A stretch of DNA of 64,000 bases, from the NCBI GenBank assembly GCA_043228905.1, contig JBHGNT010000007.1, forward strand, positions 21,390,001-21,454,000, written 5' to 3'. A program made the translations under genes and the position numbers. The DNA comes from Azolla caroliniana (lineage: Eukaryota > Polypodiophyta). Below, piece by piece: positions 11,870 to 20,542 of the stretch. Positions within the stretch are counted from its first letter, which is position 1; each line of letters opens with the position of its first letter. The notes beneath the pieces are model-generated. The model was not told the DNA's origin and did not search any database. It saw only the letters and a program-made list of their open reading frames with translations.

Positions 11870-11881
11870 CTTTAAAAATCC
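11870..11881 (-). promoter_or_regulatory. Candidate -1 ribosomal frameshift site
   Basis: The minus strand reads GGATTTTTAAAG. Protease is read GAT-TTT-TAA and stops, while pol is read in the -1 frame as GGA-TTT-TTA-AAG. Gypsy-H has the same arrangement at 46113-46124. In both copies the conserved FLKRA(A/I)KAWGRDSPD sequence begins exactly here. A P-site Phe tRNA could slip back one base on the U5 run when the stop is in the A site. It does not fit the classical X-XXY-YYZ heptamer fully. Confidence 0.5.
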
Positions 11882-12665
11882 TCTCGGTTCTCGCCACCGA
11901 GGGACTCGCGGTTTCGCTCGTGGTTGGGTCGTACCGTCAGGAACTGGACCGAATGACGCCCGTCCTGGCTCTTGACCCTCGCATAAGCCGACCTGTTGTC
12001 CAACACCTTGGTCTCCATTCGTGCCGCCGTAATGTATGGTTCCCCTAGAATGACCGGGTGCGAGGACGTTTCCTGCACAAAGAAGTGCTGGTCTATTTCG
12101 ACGTCGCCGATCTTGATTCGCACGTTTGGGCAGGCCCTGTGTAGTTCCTCGGTGGCGCGCGTTGCCGCCCGTATCTTCCACCCGTGCTTAGTGTTGATCG
12201 GCCATTTCCCCTTTTTGTAGAAGTCCATGGACATCAGGTTTATTTCTGAACCGTGGTCCACCAGTGCCACCACCGGTTCCTGAACATCTCCGATTTTCAC
12301 CGGGGTTTCCGTGGTCGCTCGGGCCCAGTGTGGCCTCGAATAGTGGCTCTCCGCCCACTTGTCTTCTAGCGCCATGTCCTCTATGTGCGCCGTCCGTACT
12401 TCCACCGGCCTTTCGGGTTCTACCTCCGTCGACAACCTCTTCATCTTCACCAAGTCCACGATGGAGTCGTGGAACTCCTTCTTGGCTATCCCGAGCACCT
12501 CTCGCAACGACAGTTCCACCTTGCTGTCGAGGATTCGTTCTTCCAGGACCTTTCGTAGGTCCGTGGTCCTTTCAATCTCCGTGCCCAACTGGTATCCGCC
12601 CTTCTTGTGGTTATCCAGGGCACTGGACTCACCGGCCTCGTTCCGTTTCGGCCCGAATTGGGTTT
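11872..12665 (-). CDS. Gypsy-B aspartic protease region
   Basis: The open frame contains the retropepsin-like segment VVALVDHGSEINLM and a later HPVILGEPYI flap-like motif. The catalytic triplet is D-H-G (12250-12258) where retropepsins normally have D-S-G or D-T-G. Gypsy-H has the same DHG, so it is a family trait and not a mutation. The frame is separated from gag by a frameshift around 12666, which is absent in H and is therefore a lesion. It ends at TAA 11872-11874, inside the presumed frameshift site leading to pol. Confidence 0.75.
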
Positions 12666-14024
12666 CTATCTCTGTGAGGGTCCAACCCCTCCGTTTCTAC
12701 CTACCCGTTTGTCTTCAACTAGAGCTTCGTAGTTCTGGCAAGCTGCTTCTACGAAACCCGTCTTTTCTTCGACCGGTTCACTCCACCCGGTTACCTCCTG
12801 GACCCGCTTCTCCGCGCGGTCTGCCTCGTCTCTCTTCAGTCGGGCACCAGCGAGGCCTTCCAGCACTGTCGGCCAGAACTCGGCTTTGCTCTCCTTCCGG
12901 GCCCCGCTGCCCCCAACCCGAATACCGGCTGACGCTGAGTAGTGGACGGTCTCCGCGTGCCGGGCTGCCGCCTCTTCCATCAGCCTTTTCATTCCTCCTC
13001 TCCCGTCGTTTCGGTTCAGGGCCCTCCGGGTATCGCTGGCGTGCACCCGACCCTCCCACAGGTACACTACCCGGCTTCTCAAAGCCTCCATAAAGTCCCT
13101 GCAGTCTTTCCGGATGTGGCCGACCTCGTCGCACCACATGCACCTACTTCCTGCCGGAGGCCGTCGGTCACGAGCCTAATCGCCGCCTTCCCTCCGAGCC
13201 TGGGTGATCTAGAGATCCTTTACCGCTTGTGTCAACTCCTCCAGAGCTGTTCCCCCGGACGAGCTTCTGATCACGCCGGTCGAAGAAGAACCGGTTTCGA
13301 GCCACTCCCGGGTCCCTTCCCTTCGTGCCTGCGGTATCGGTTCGAGCTTCCTTGCTGCGACAGGTCCTGCCCCGGTCGCCTCTGTATTAGCCCACTCCCA
13401 CCGTTTGTCAAAACGGCCGTAGACTCTCTTTACCACGGCCCAGTCGGTCGTCAGCCCGTCTTCGGTTTCTAGTAAGGAGCCAACTTGCCCCCGATCCCGT
13501 GTGTCAACCGATTTGACAAACAGTAGGACACGACTTGTGTCCAGAACAGTCCGATCGAGCGCTGAAAGGCGCGCAAAGCGTTCCTCAAACTCCCGGAGGA
13601 GTACCGACGCATTTCTTCCTTTGTTGGGGGACTCCACCCATTCCATGAAGCTCCGCTTCGAAAGTCGAAGCGCGTCATCCAGCCCGTACTTCTCCAGGAG
13701 CCGTCCTTCGAACTCTTCCTAGGTCCGGCTCTCCGCCCGGACCTCGAGCACCTCCGCATGGATGCCCGGCATTGCCACTCGAGGGAATCCGGCAAGACGC
13801 CTCTCTTCCGGAATATCCCTCATCAACATCTCCGCCCGGTAGGACGCCAAATAACTCGTGGCATCCTTTCCACTGAACCGAACGATCGTATCGACGATCG
13901 CCTCAATAGCCCTGTCGAGGGCGTCGGTGCCCTCGCGCGCGCTCACTATCCGGTCCACGGCCGAAGCCATGGCCTCTGCAAGATCCGACCCCCTCATCTT
14001 CTGCTCTTCTGCCGCCTGATTCAC
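12666..14024 (-). pseudogene. Gypsy-B gag
   Basis: The Gag begins with Met at 14024, just after the primer site. It has an alpha-helical capsid-like region with the landmarks FSGKDATSYLASY, FVKSVDTRDR and GLTTDWAVVK. A nucleocapsid knuckle CMWCDEVGHIRKDC lies at about 13101-13142. A conserved post-knuckle segment contains EVTGWSEPVEE. Nonsense codons are TAG 13719, TAG 13209 and another TAG near 13178. The capsid-like landmarks recur in H (44038 on), in I (51300 on) and in K (60224 on), so this gag defines the whole family. Confidence 0.8.
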
Positions 14025-14037
14025 GTCGGGTTCACCA
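14018..14037 (-). other. Primer-binding site matching tRNA-Trp
   Basis: The plus strand reads GATTCACGTCGGGTTCACCA. To my knowledge this is identical to the last 20 bases, including CCA, of plant cytosolic tRNA-Trp. The minus-strand element therefore has the complementary site four bases inside its LTR. Gypsy-H (43996), K (60220-60237) and I (51171) have decayed versions. Confidence 0.75.
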
Positions 14038-14041
14038 AAGA

Positions 14042-14688
14042 TGTCGCGTTACTATGCGCGTGCGTGGGGAAACGAGGCGGGACCACCGGGGTCTTGAACC
14101 GAAGAGCAGATGATAAAAGGGGAAAGAGAAGGAGAGAGACGCCCGGTCACGTATGGGCAAAGAAACACAGGGGCATGGCCCGTCAACACAGAAACGCGAA
14201 TGGACACAGAGACAGGGAGACACAAGTGTTTTTATATTAACGAATAACAAGAACACAGCAAAACACGCGAGCGGTTACAACCGAACAGGCCAGCGAACAG
14301 ATGCCGATGCCTATTCGTCTGCGCACGGAAAGGGGATAAGATGGAGGTGCTGCCGGAAGCACATGGGCGTTCCTTGAAGCAGCATGAGCCTCCCGAAGCC
14401 TGTAGAGAAGAACAACAGAGAACAGACAGAGGAGAAGCGTTCGGTTCCGGTCCGACAACACTTCGTCCTCCTTAATGCGCGATCCCCTCTCCCTGCGTCT
14501 CCCTCTCCTTTATAGTGTCAAGAAGGGAGCCGTCTCCCTCATTTACTTCCCACCTACCGAATCTAACTACCCAGGATCTCTCTCTGTACCTAATTCTCTA
14601 TTATATACATTAAGAGCGTGCACACGTGAAGGGCCGATTCATGTGTGCTATTCACCGATTGCGCTAGGGGACAGTTTTCTTCACGACA
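14042..14688 (-). repeat. 5' LTR of Gypsy-B
   Basis: This is the partner of 7654-8301. On the minus strand it runs from TGTCGTGAAGA to AACGCGACA and is followed by AAGA-type spacing and the tRNA-Trp site. Short plus-strand ORFs over it are chance reading frames. Confidence 0.93.
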
Positions 14689-15344
14689 ACGTGTCGACGG
14701 ATCGGCAGACTGCCGACATCTTCACAAAGCCTCTTGGTCTGGACAAGTTGCGGCAATTCTCAGGTGCGCTCGGGTTGCGTCACCTCGATGTGCCGAACTT
14801 GAGGGGGAGAACAGTCCCGAACGACCAAGCAAGGCAGCAGGAAAGGAGCGGAGACCGCGACACCGAGTCGGTTGACTCAGTTGTCGAGTTCGACTTCGGA
14901 TCGGCTGAAGAAGCCGAGGGTGAACCCACGGAAAAGTCCGAAAGCGGACAGAAGGGGAGCAGCCGAAGGTTTGAGCCGAAGCCAACCACGCATAGGGGAG
15001 ACGACGCCATCGAGGGCAAGAAGACCGAAGACGAGTTGGAGACAGCCAACTCGGACGAGAGCGAAAACCGATCGGAGGTAGCCGAGTCGGTTCGGATGTT
15101 TGATTCAGACACGCTGAATCAACTGAGGCCCAAGCGGAAGAAAAGGCAGCAGGAGAAGCGTCAACACCGCAACAACAGAAGAGCTGATAAGGGCCACATG
15201 AGCAGACAAGCCGACCGGAAGGGTCGAAGCGCGCAGAGTCAAACAGGTCGAGGAGCGCGAGCGAGGCGTGAAGCCAGGAGGAACCGGAGCTGTGAGCCCG
15301 AGGATCCCGAAGAGCCTCGAGTTGAGCTTGCGGGGGAGTGTTGA
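14689..15344 (+). pseudogene. Copia-A polyprotein, end of RNase H and long basic C-terminal extension
   Basis: After Gypsy-B the Copia-A frame resumes with STDRQTADIFTKPL, the usual end of copia RNase H. It then continues for about 180 further codons where plant copia polyproteins normally stop. The extension is first acidic (Glu/Ser/Asp-rich, near 14870-15090) and then strongly basic (RPKRKKRQQEKRQHRNNRR, 15128-15190, and an Arg-rich end), as in nuclear-localisation or nucleic-acid-binding tails. The stop codon TGA (15342-15344) lies in the first bases of the LTR. The extension recurs in the fragment at 50546-50662. Confidence 0.7.
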
Positions 15345-15724
15345 GAGACAAGCTCAACATCGGCCGGATCGGCTGAAGAAGCCGAGGACCGGATCGGTTG
15401 GGACCGATCGGTTAGGCTGAGTGCGTAAACCGGGAGGTCGTTAGGAAAGATATTCCGTGAGGAATATATTTGGGAGTTAGTATAGGAGCTCTTAATGAGC
15501 ATTGAAGTACTGTCAGTACTTCGGTCAGTCCTTTTAGGACTTGTATAAAAGTGCTCACTGAGCACGTCTTATGTAAAGTCTGAGTATTATTGTTGAATAT
15601 AGTTTTTTGTGTTTTCTCTCTCTGTCTCTCCTGCATACACCGTGTAAGCCTAAGCTCTCCATTGAACCTGAGCTTCCTTCCTTTGTTCTGTCTTCATACC
15701 TGCTTTTGCACGCTACTTTTTACA
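15339..15724 (+). repeat. 3' LTR of Copia-A
   Basis: The LTR of 386 bases runs TGTTGAGAG to CTTTTTACA and is preceded by the purine tract TGCGGGGGAG. It contains the inverted repeat GTGCTCACTGAGCAC and a TATA-like TTGTATAAAAG near 15540. It matches 3224-3397 and, more distantly, 50663-51101. Confidence 0.9.
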
Positions 15725-16282
15725 CAGTTTGACAACCTCAGCCGAAGTTGAAGGCTATGCTGACTCCGACTATGCCGGAAATACAGACAATCGGAAGCGG
15801 TGCCTGATGTCTATATTTTCACCTATGGTGGCGGTGCGATATCATGGAGGTCGAAGCTTCAAGAGTGCATGACCCTATCAACTACGTAGTCCAAGTACAT
15901 AGCAACATCAAAGGTAGCGAAGGAAGCGATCTGGCTGCACCGACTGTATGTTGACTTTTCAGCTACAAGCCGAATCAACCGGCCAACGCCGACCATCTAT
16001 TGCGACTCACATAGCACAATACACCTCATCAAAAATCCTGTCTATCACACAAAGACGAAGCATATTGAGGTGCGGTATCATCACATCTGGGAGCTCAAAA
16101 CCGAGAAGAAGCTCAAAGTCTGGAAGATCGACACCGAGGTGAGCATCGTCGATTGCCAGACGAAGCCACTCTCAGATCAACACTTCGGAGAAATAAGGGC
16201 AAAGATGGGACCGCAACAAGTGACCGAGCAGCAGAAAGCTGAACAAGGAACAAAAGGTAAGAGTCGACTGAATCAATCATGA
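15725..16282 (+). pseudogene. Copia-L fragment: RNase H domain
   Basis: This is a degraded copia RNase H. GYADSDYAGN near 15752, the TIYCDSHSTIHL motif near 15995-16030 and HIEVRYHHIWE near 16060 can be read, with frame breaks between them. It begins directly after the Copia-A LTR with no target duplication on the other side, so its upstream part has been lost. The frame ends at 16282. Confidence 0.75.
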
Positions 16283-16448
16283 TAATGAGCTAGGCTAGGC
16301 TCGACACAAACCTCACCTCTATTGACTCCGCTATATGCCGAACGACTTGCAACATAAATTTAGATTAGTTTTGTAATCTAGGTTTACAGGGGAGATAACC
16401 CCAAACACATGTACATGTAGGAAAGATTAGTCCTTTTACTGGGGAGTT
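16283..16448 (+). other. Copia-L 3' untranslated region
   Basis: No gene is visible. There are two purine tracts, ACAGGGGAGA near 16386 and ACTGGGGAGT before 16449. The second is the likely plus-strand primer. Confidence 0.5.
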
Positions 16449-16682
16449 TGTTGGCATAAAAGGCCGACTCCTTCCACTTTGTATCCTATGTGTGAACTCG
16501 TCTATATAGTTAGGGCTTAGTATATAAGTGATAACCTAACGTTGTGAGACAATCTTGATCATTCTTGTAATGTGTCTCTGAGAGAGAGAGAACAGAAATA
16601 AAGAGAGCTTCCATCAAAGCTTCATTTGTGTGTCTATATCTTCTTGCCCTCCTTCTATGTTGTTTGCTGAGCATAACTAACA
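16449..16682 (+). repeat. 3' LTR of Copia-L
   Basis: The sequence begins TGTTGGCATAAAA and ends CATAACTAACA, with a TATA-like GTATATAAG near 16519 and a GA microsatellite. It is short (234 bases) and has no partner in the window. The boundary is chosen from the TG...CA ends. Confidence 0.55.
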
Positions 16683-16744
16683 GGTTCTCACATATGTTTC
16701 TGCCCATATCTGTCCTTCAAGACGATCTTCGTTATCCTCTTAGG
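16683..16744. other. Unassigned spacer
   Basis: Sixty-two bases lie between the Copia-L LTR and the duplicated end of Copia-E. I see no feature in them. Confidence 0.4.
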
Positions 16745-17364
16745 CTCGTACTTGGTTTGGACGGTATCTGGTTCTCTCTTGTACTCCCCCTCAAGCTTGG
16801 CAAGTCAGGGATCATCAGTCCAAGTTCTGACATGAATTGGTGAAGATGTCAGTCGTTTGTAGATTCCTGTTGATATGTTGAAGGTCGGCATCTCCAGCTT
16901 GAACACGCTCTCGAATGAAGTGATAGTGCAATTCGATATGCTTTGTGTGTGCGTGGAGCGCTGAGTTTTGAGCCAAATAAATACTGCTCATCTCAACACG
17001 ACCCCTCAGGCTCAACTCGGGTTGGTTCCTTTCGGTTGATGTCCGCTTTGGCTGATATCCGGTTCAAACGATCGCCGGTGTCCGCTTTGTCTCGTACCCG
17101 GTTTGGACTGTATCTGGTTCTCTCTTGTACTCCCCCTCAAGCTTGGCAAGTCAGGGATCATCAATCCAAGGTCTGACATGAATTGCCGAATCTTGTCGGC
17201 TACTAGGGTTTTGGTGAAGATGTTGGTCGTGCGTAGATTTGTGTTGATGTGTTGAAAGTTGATATCTCCAGCCTAAACACGCTCTCGAATGAAGTGATAG
17301 TGCACTTCAATATGCTTTGTGCATGCGTGGAGCGCTGAGTTTTGAGCCAAATAAATACTGCTCA
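16745..17364 (-). repeat. Tandem duplication of the Copia-E 3' end
   Basis: Two copies of roughly 250-270 bases (about 16745-16998 and 17095-17364) repeat the same segment. Each has the end of RNase H (SSIYLAQNSALHAHTKHIE), a stop, and the purine tract CTTGAGGGGGAGTACAAGAGAG, followed by the same downstream bases. The proximal copy lacks about 50 bases present in the other near the FTK motif. The arrangement looks like slippage or unequal exchange. Confidence 0.75.
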
Positions 17365-19085
17365 TGTTGTCGTAGTAAAGGGGAATTAGATCTTTGATGG
17401 GAACGCCTAGATCCTTCAATATCCTCTTGAGCTATACAACTTCACAGGCTGCCACGGCTGCACCCTTGTATTCGGTCTCCGTTCTCGAAAGTGTGACGGT
17501 AGGGTGCTTCTTACTACTCCAAGGTATTGCTCCGCTGCCGAGCAAGAAGACAAATCCGGAGGTCGATCATCGATCGACTCTGTAGTCGGCCCAATTGGCA
17601 TCTATGTACCCTTTGAGTTGAATTGGTGTGGCCCATTCGTAGATAATACCATAGTCCATTGTGCCACTCATGTATCGTAATACTCAATTAACACAATCGA
17701 AATGAATATCTTGCAGAGTTTGCATGAATTGGCTAAGGAGGCCGACCGGATAGCTGAGGTCGGGTTGAGTGATCGTGAGATATAGATGAGACTCCCGATC
17801 AGTTGTCGATACTGAGTCGGTTCGCACTCGTCTGTGCCATAGTCGGCATCCAGTTTGAGGTTTCGATCGATAGGGGTTGCCACAAATTTGCACTCATTCA
17901 TCCCAAACTTGTATAATAAGTTGAGGATGTAGTGGCGTTGAGAGATCATAATGCCGACCGGAGTCCGAATTACATCAATGCCAAGGAAGTAATGAAGCTC
18001 GTTCATGTCCTTCATCTTGAATTTTTTGGAGAGGAGGGACTTCACCTTGTTGATGTCAACTAAATGCTCACCTCCAATAACCAAATCATCCACGTATAGG
18101 ATGATGACAATCGACTTCTAGAGTCCTTTCGTACGTAGAGGGAGTTGTCGGTTTCGACATTCGAAAGCTGATTTGATGAAGATATTGCGTTATCTTCGAA
18201 TGCCAAGCATGTTGTGCTTGCTTATGCCTGTAGAGAGGCTTCTTGAGTTGGCAAAAAACTTTCAGATGAATGCTCGATTCGAAGTCGGGTGGTTGTACCA
18301 TGTACACCTCCTTTTCTAAGCCTTGAAGAAAGTCCTTCTTGATGTCCATCTGGTGGAGGTACAAGATACCATGTCTCGTTCTTGCATAGTGCCCACATCT
18401 CCTCATTCATTGCTTCGACCCATCGTGGATCCTTGGCTGCTTCCGAAAAACATTCCGGCTCTCGAATTGTCGCCACCTTCATCATAAAGGCATAATGGTA
18501 TACCATATAATCATTGTAGCCAAATAAGCTAACATGATTCTTCTCACGGGTGGAGCAACAAAGTTTTTCGTTTGCCGTGGCAATGGTTTTCTTTACGCCA
18601 GCTGTCCTCATGATAGGTACATCGAAGCCACCAAACTCACTGTCGAGGGAGTGAGTCGATTCGTTGCCGTCGAATTAATTGTCTTCATACTCCGGCATTT
18701 TCAGTTTGCCTTTCTTCATTTTTGGACTAGACAAAGATGTGCTTTGGTCACTCGGGGGCTCTTGTGGCCCACTAAGCCTTATTATAATTGGGCTTTCTTC
18801 GAACATGTGTTCGAGTCGACCTCCATCTTCTATCTCTTGTTCGACGGATTTCGGGTCGACTGGAAATGGTTAAGGAGGATTCGGCTTGGGTTCATACCAT
18901 GATGTCGATTCATCAAAGACTACATTTCGATTCACACGAGCCTTACGAGTTAAGGGGTTCTAAAACTTGTACCCCCTTTGCTCCGGTGAGTATCCTATGA
19001 GGATACATTTCTCCGACTTTGGGTCGAGCTTTTGTCGCTTCTCGTCGGGGATGTGCACGTATGCAATGGAGCCGAATATCTGAAC
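17365..19085 (-). pseudogene. Copia-E polyprotein, RT and RNase H half
   Basis: Read on the minus strand it gives IFGSIAYVHIPDEK and NPLTRKARVNRNVVFDES, then a charged linker and STREKNHVSLFGYNDYM. RT follows with LYLHQMDIKKDFLQG, YVDDLVIGG at about 18075-18101, and FLGIDVIRT. About 80 residues are deleted between NETWYLV and LYLHQMD at the start of RT, and the RNase H core is largely lost. Several frameshifts and stops occur. It is non-functional and belongs to the Copia-A/J family. Confidence 0.8.
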
Positions 19086-19650
19086 TAATGGGAAATCGGT
19101 CTCTGTGGATTGGACCCGGTGATGAATGAAGAGGACCCGGTGAGAACCACAAGAGATCCGGAAACTGGAGGAGACCCGATGAGAACCGGAAGAGAGACAT
19201 ATTTGTAAATATGTCTTGAGCAAGCCTATTGAGGCTATATTTGTAAATAGCCCTAAGTTCATATAAGTATAAATATGACTTAAGGTAATCACTTTATGTG
19301 TGTGTTGTTATATATTCTTGTACAAAGTGAGAGCAACTTAGAGAGAGTGTGAGATACAGAGAAATACTCTGTTGTAATTGCCAGTTGGCGAAGAAATAGA
19401 GCTCGAGGCAACCGGCGAAGAAATAGAGCTCGAGGTCGTTGCCTCCAAGTCTTTAATTGTACCCTCTTTTCTTCATAGTGATAGTTGGAGTCTGTGGGCT
19501 CCCGTGGTTTTTCCTATTCAGGGTTTTCAACGTAAACATCCTGTGTACTCTCTTTTGTGTGTACTTCTATTCCCATTCCTGTGTTGCACTCTTATTGAAG
19601 TAATTCAAGACTCGGTCGTGGCCGAGCAGTATTCCGCGTTATTCCTCACA
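19086..19650 (+). repeat. 5' LTR of Copia-D
   Basis: It starts TAATGGGAAATC where the 3' LTR starts TGTTGGGAAATC, so two of the first three bases have mutated. It ends TTCCTCACA. It holds the paired palindromes ACATATTTGTAAATATGT and GGCTATATTTGTAAATAGCC followed by a GTATAAATATGACTTA box near 19268. Confidence 0.88.
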
Positions 19651-19653
19651 AAC

Positions 19654-19666
19654 TGGTATCAGAGCG
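19654..19666 (+). other. Primer-binding site of Copia-D
   Basis: TGGTATCAGAGCG, three bases after the LTR. It is complementary to initiator Met tRNA. Confidence 0.88.
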
Positions 19667-19679
19667 AACAACACAGGAA

Positions 19680-19818
19680 ATGGAAGAATCGTTCGGTGGC
19701 ATGTTCAAGCTCACCGGCTCCAACTACTCAGTGTGGAACTCGAAGATGAGGGATATGCTTGTGGTTAAAGATCTTTGGTTGCCGGTTCAGTTCGGGGACA
19801 AGAGACCGGATAAGATTG
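19680..19818 (+). pseudogene. Copia-D gag, N-terminal fragment
   Basis: The frame opens with Met at 19680 and shows the copia Gag start FKLTGSNYSVWNSKM. It is broken by the Copia-C insertion at 19819. It resumes at 25322 (after the duplicated GATTG) with DATMCEVMHMKM and reaches a TAG at 25437. Confidence 0.8.
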
Positions 19819-20511
19819 TGTTGGGATTTCGGTCCCTCCGGATGGGATGTCCGGAGATGAATGACGGCAAGCCCGGTTGCGATTACGGAACCGGATGATG
19901 AATAGTACCCGGCCTGAAGCCGGATGACGAAGACCCGGTTACGGAGCCGGATGACGAAGACCCGGTTACGGAGCCGGATGACGAAGACCCGGCTACGGAG
20001 CCGGATGATGAGTGTACCCGGAGAGAGATCCGGATGCGGGGACATATTTGTGAATATGTTTGCCAAGAGCCCTTGAGGCTATATTTGTAAATAGCCCGAA
20101 AGTCATATGTGTATAAATATGACTTAGGGCAAACAGTTTTATGCTGCTGCTCATTTTCTGTTTTCCACTTAGAGGGAGCTAAGTGAAGAGAGAGCAGCCG
20201 TGAGAGAGAGAGAGAGAGAGATAGAGTGCGAGAGAGGAAGAGGTAGACGCCTCTGTGTATTTTCGCCGCCTGTGGCGAGGACAGCGAGCTCAAGGTCGTC
20301 GCCTTGCAGCTCGCCATTGTATACTTCTCTGTACAGTGTTGGTTTGGAGTCTTGTACTCCCGTGGTTTTTCCCATCTAGGGTTTTCCACGTTAATCCCTG
20401 TGTACTCGCGTTTTTGTTTCTCCGTGTGGTTCCTATTTTCTGTTCCATTGATTCGCGCTTACTCGGTTGTGGCCGAGCGGAGAAGGTGAATAGAAGGGTC
20501 TATTCTCTACA
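19819..20511 (+). repeat. 5' LTR of Copia-C
   Basis: The LTR runs TGTTGGGATTTC to TTCTCTACA. It includes a 27-base tandem repeat (about 19914-20010), the palindrome pair ACATATTTGTGAATATGT and GGCTATATTTGTAAATAGCC, a TATA box in GTGTATAAATATGAC (near 20109) and a GA microsatellite downstream of the likely transcription start. Confidence 0.96.
19914..20010 (+). repeat. 27-base tandem repeat in the Copia-C LTR
   Basis: About three and a half copies of a unit built on GAGCCGGATGACGAAGACCC are present, with the same array in the 3' LTR (about 24722-24818). The LTRs of G, D and P have GC-rich CCGG-containing arrays at the same place, so this U3 segment evolves by repeat expansion. Confidence 0.85.
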
Positions 20512-20514
20512 AAC

Positions 20515-20527
20515 TGGTATCAGAGCG
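20515..20527 (+). other. Primer-binding site of Copia-C
   Basis: TGGTATCAGAGCG, three bases after the LTR. It is complementary to initiator Met tRNA. Confidence 0.92.
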
Positions 20528-20542
20528 ACGGCAACACAGAAA

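Larger units (their letters stand above)
8294..11881 (-). pseudogene. Gypsy-B pol: RT, RNase H, integrase
   Basis: This frame lies -1 relative to protease and is open from the shared FLKRA start near 11881. RT shows the motifs LRFIQDLEPVN, LPQGGTNSVAHM and PFLDDIP (FLDD at 10697-10708 in place of the usual YLDD or YVDD). RNase H contains MVDTSPTGIGW and ETDCLP. Integrase has a CESC finger end, core residues in MVDLV, VADRGEL and NGKVERGH, and a C-terminal GPY/F module (RRFGPYVV). No chromodomain is visible. TAG codons interrupt the frame at 10589, 9389 and 8648. At the first two, Gypsy-H has CAG. Motif style recalls Ty3/gypsy elements of basidiomycete fungi more than common plant chromoviruses, but this comes from memory and not from a search. 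Confidence 0.88.
7654..14688 (-). mobile_element. Gypsy-B, Ty3/gypsy retrotransposon of a fungal-like lineage
   Basis: A complete structure lies on the minus strand: LTRs of 648 and 647 bases, a tRNA-Trp primer site, gag, protease, RT-RNase H-integrase and a polypurine tract. The LTRs differ at roughly 20 sites by eye. The target duplication is ACGT, four bases rather than five, and joining the flanks restores the Copia-A frame exactly. Domain order (RT before integrase) places it in Ty3/gypsy. It has several TAG codons and one frameshift, so it is not autonomous as it stands. Gypsy-H is a second, more decayed copy of the family. Confidence 0.92.
3224..15724 (+). mobile_element. Copia-A, Ty1/copia retrotransposon split by Gypsy-B
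   Basis: The order is 5' LTR remnant, Met-tRNA primer site (3398), gag-protease-integrase-RT-RNase H in one frame, polypurine tract (15329-15338) and full 3' LTR (15339-15724). Gypsy-B sits near the end of the RNase H domain and duplicated ACGT (7650-7653 and 14689-14692). The 5' LTR lacks its upstream half, so the left side was lost by deletion or recombination with element M. The coding frame has four nonsense codons and no frameshift. Confidence 0.9.

Noticed and set aside
13758-14240. Plus-strand ORFs over the Gypsy-B LTR and gag start
   Set aside because: They cross the primer site and LTR boundary on the wrong strand and have no similarity to anything else in the window.
18534-18902. 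Plus-strand 122-codon ORF near 18.5 kb
   Set aside because: It is antisense to the Copia-E linker and RT start, whose minus-strand reading matches Copia-A and J.
20255-20542. Upstream extension of the Copia-C ORF to a start at 20255
   Set aside because: It runs through LTR R-U5 and the primer site and has no Gag similarity. The first Met after the primer site, at 20543, is the natural start.
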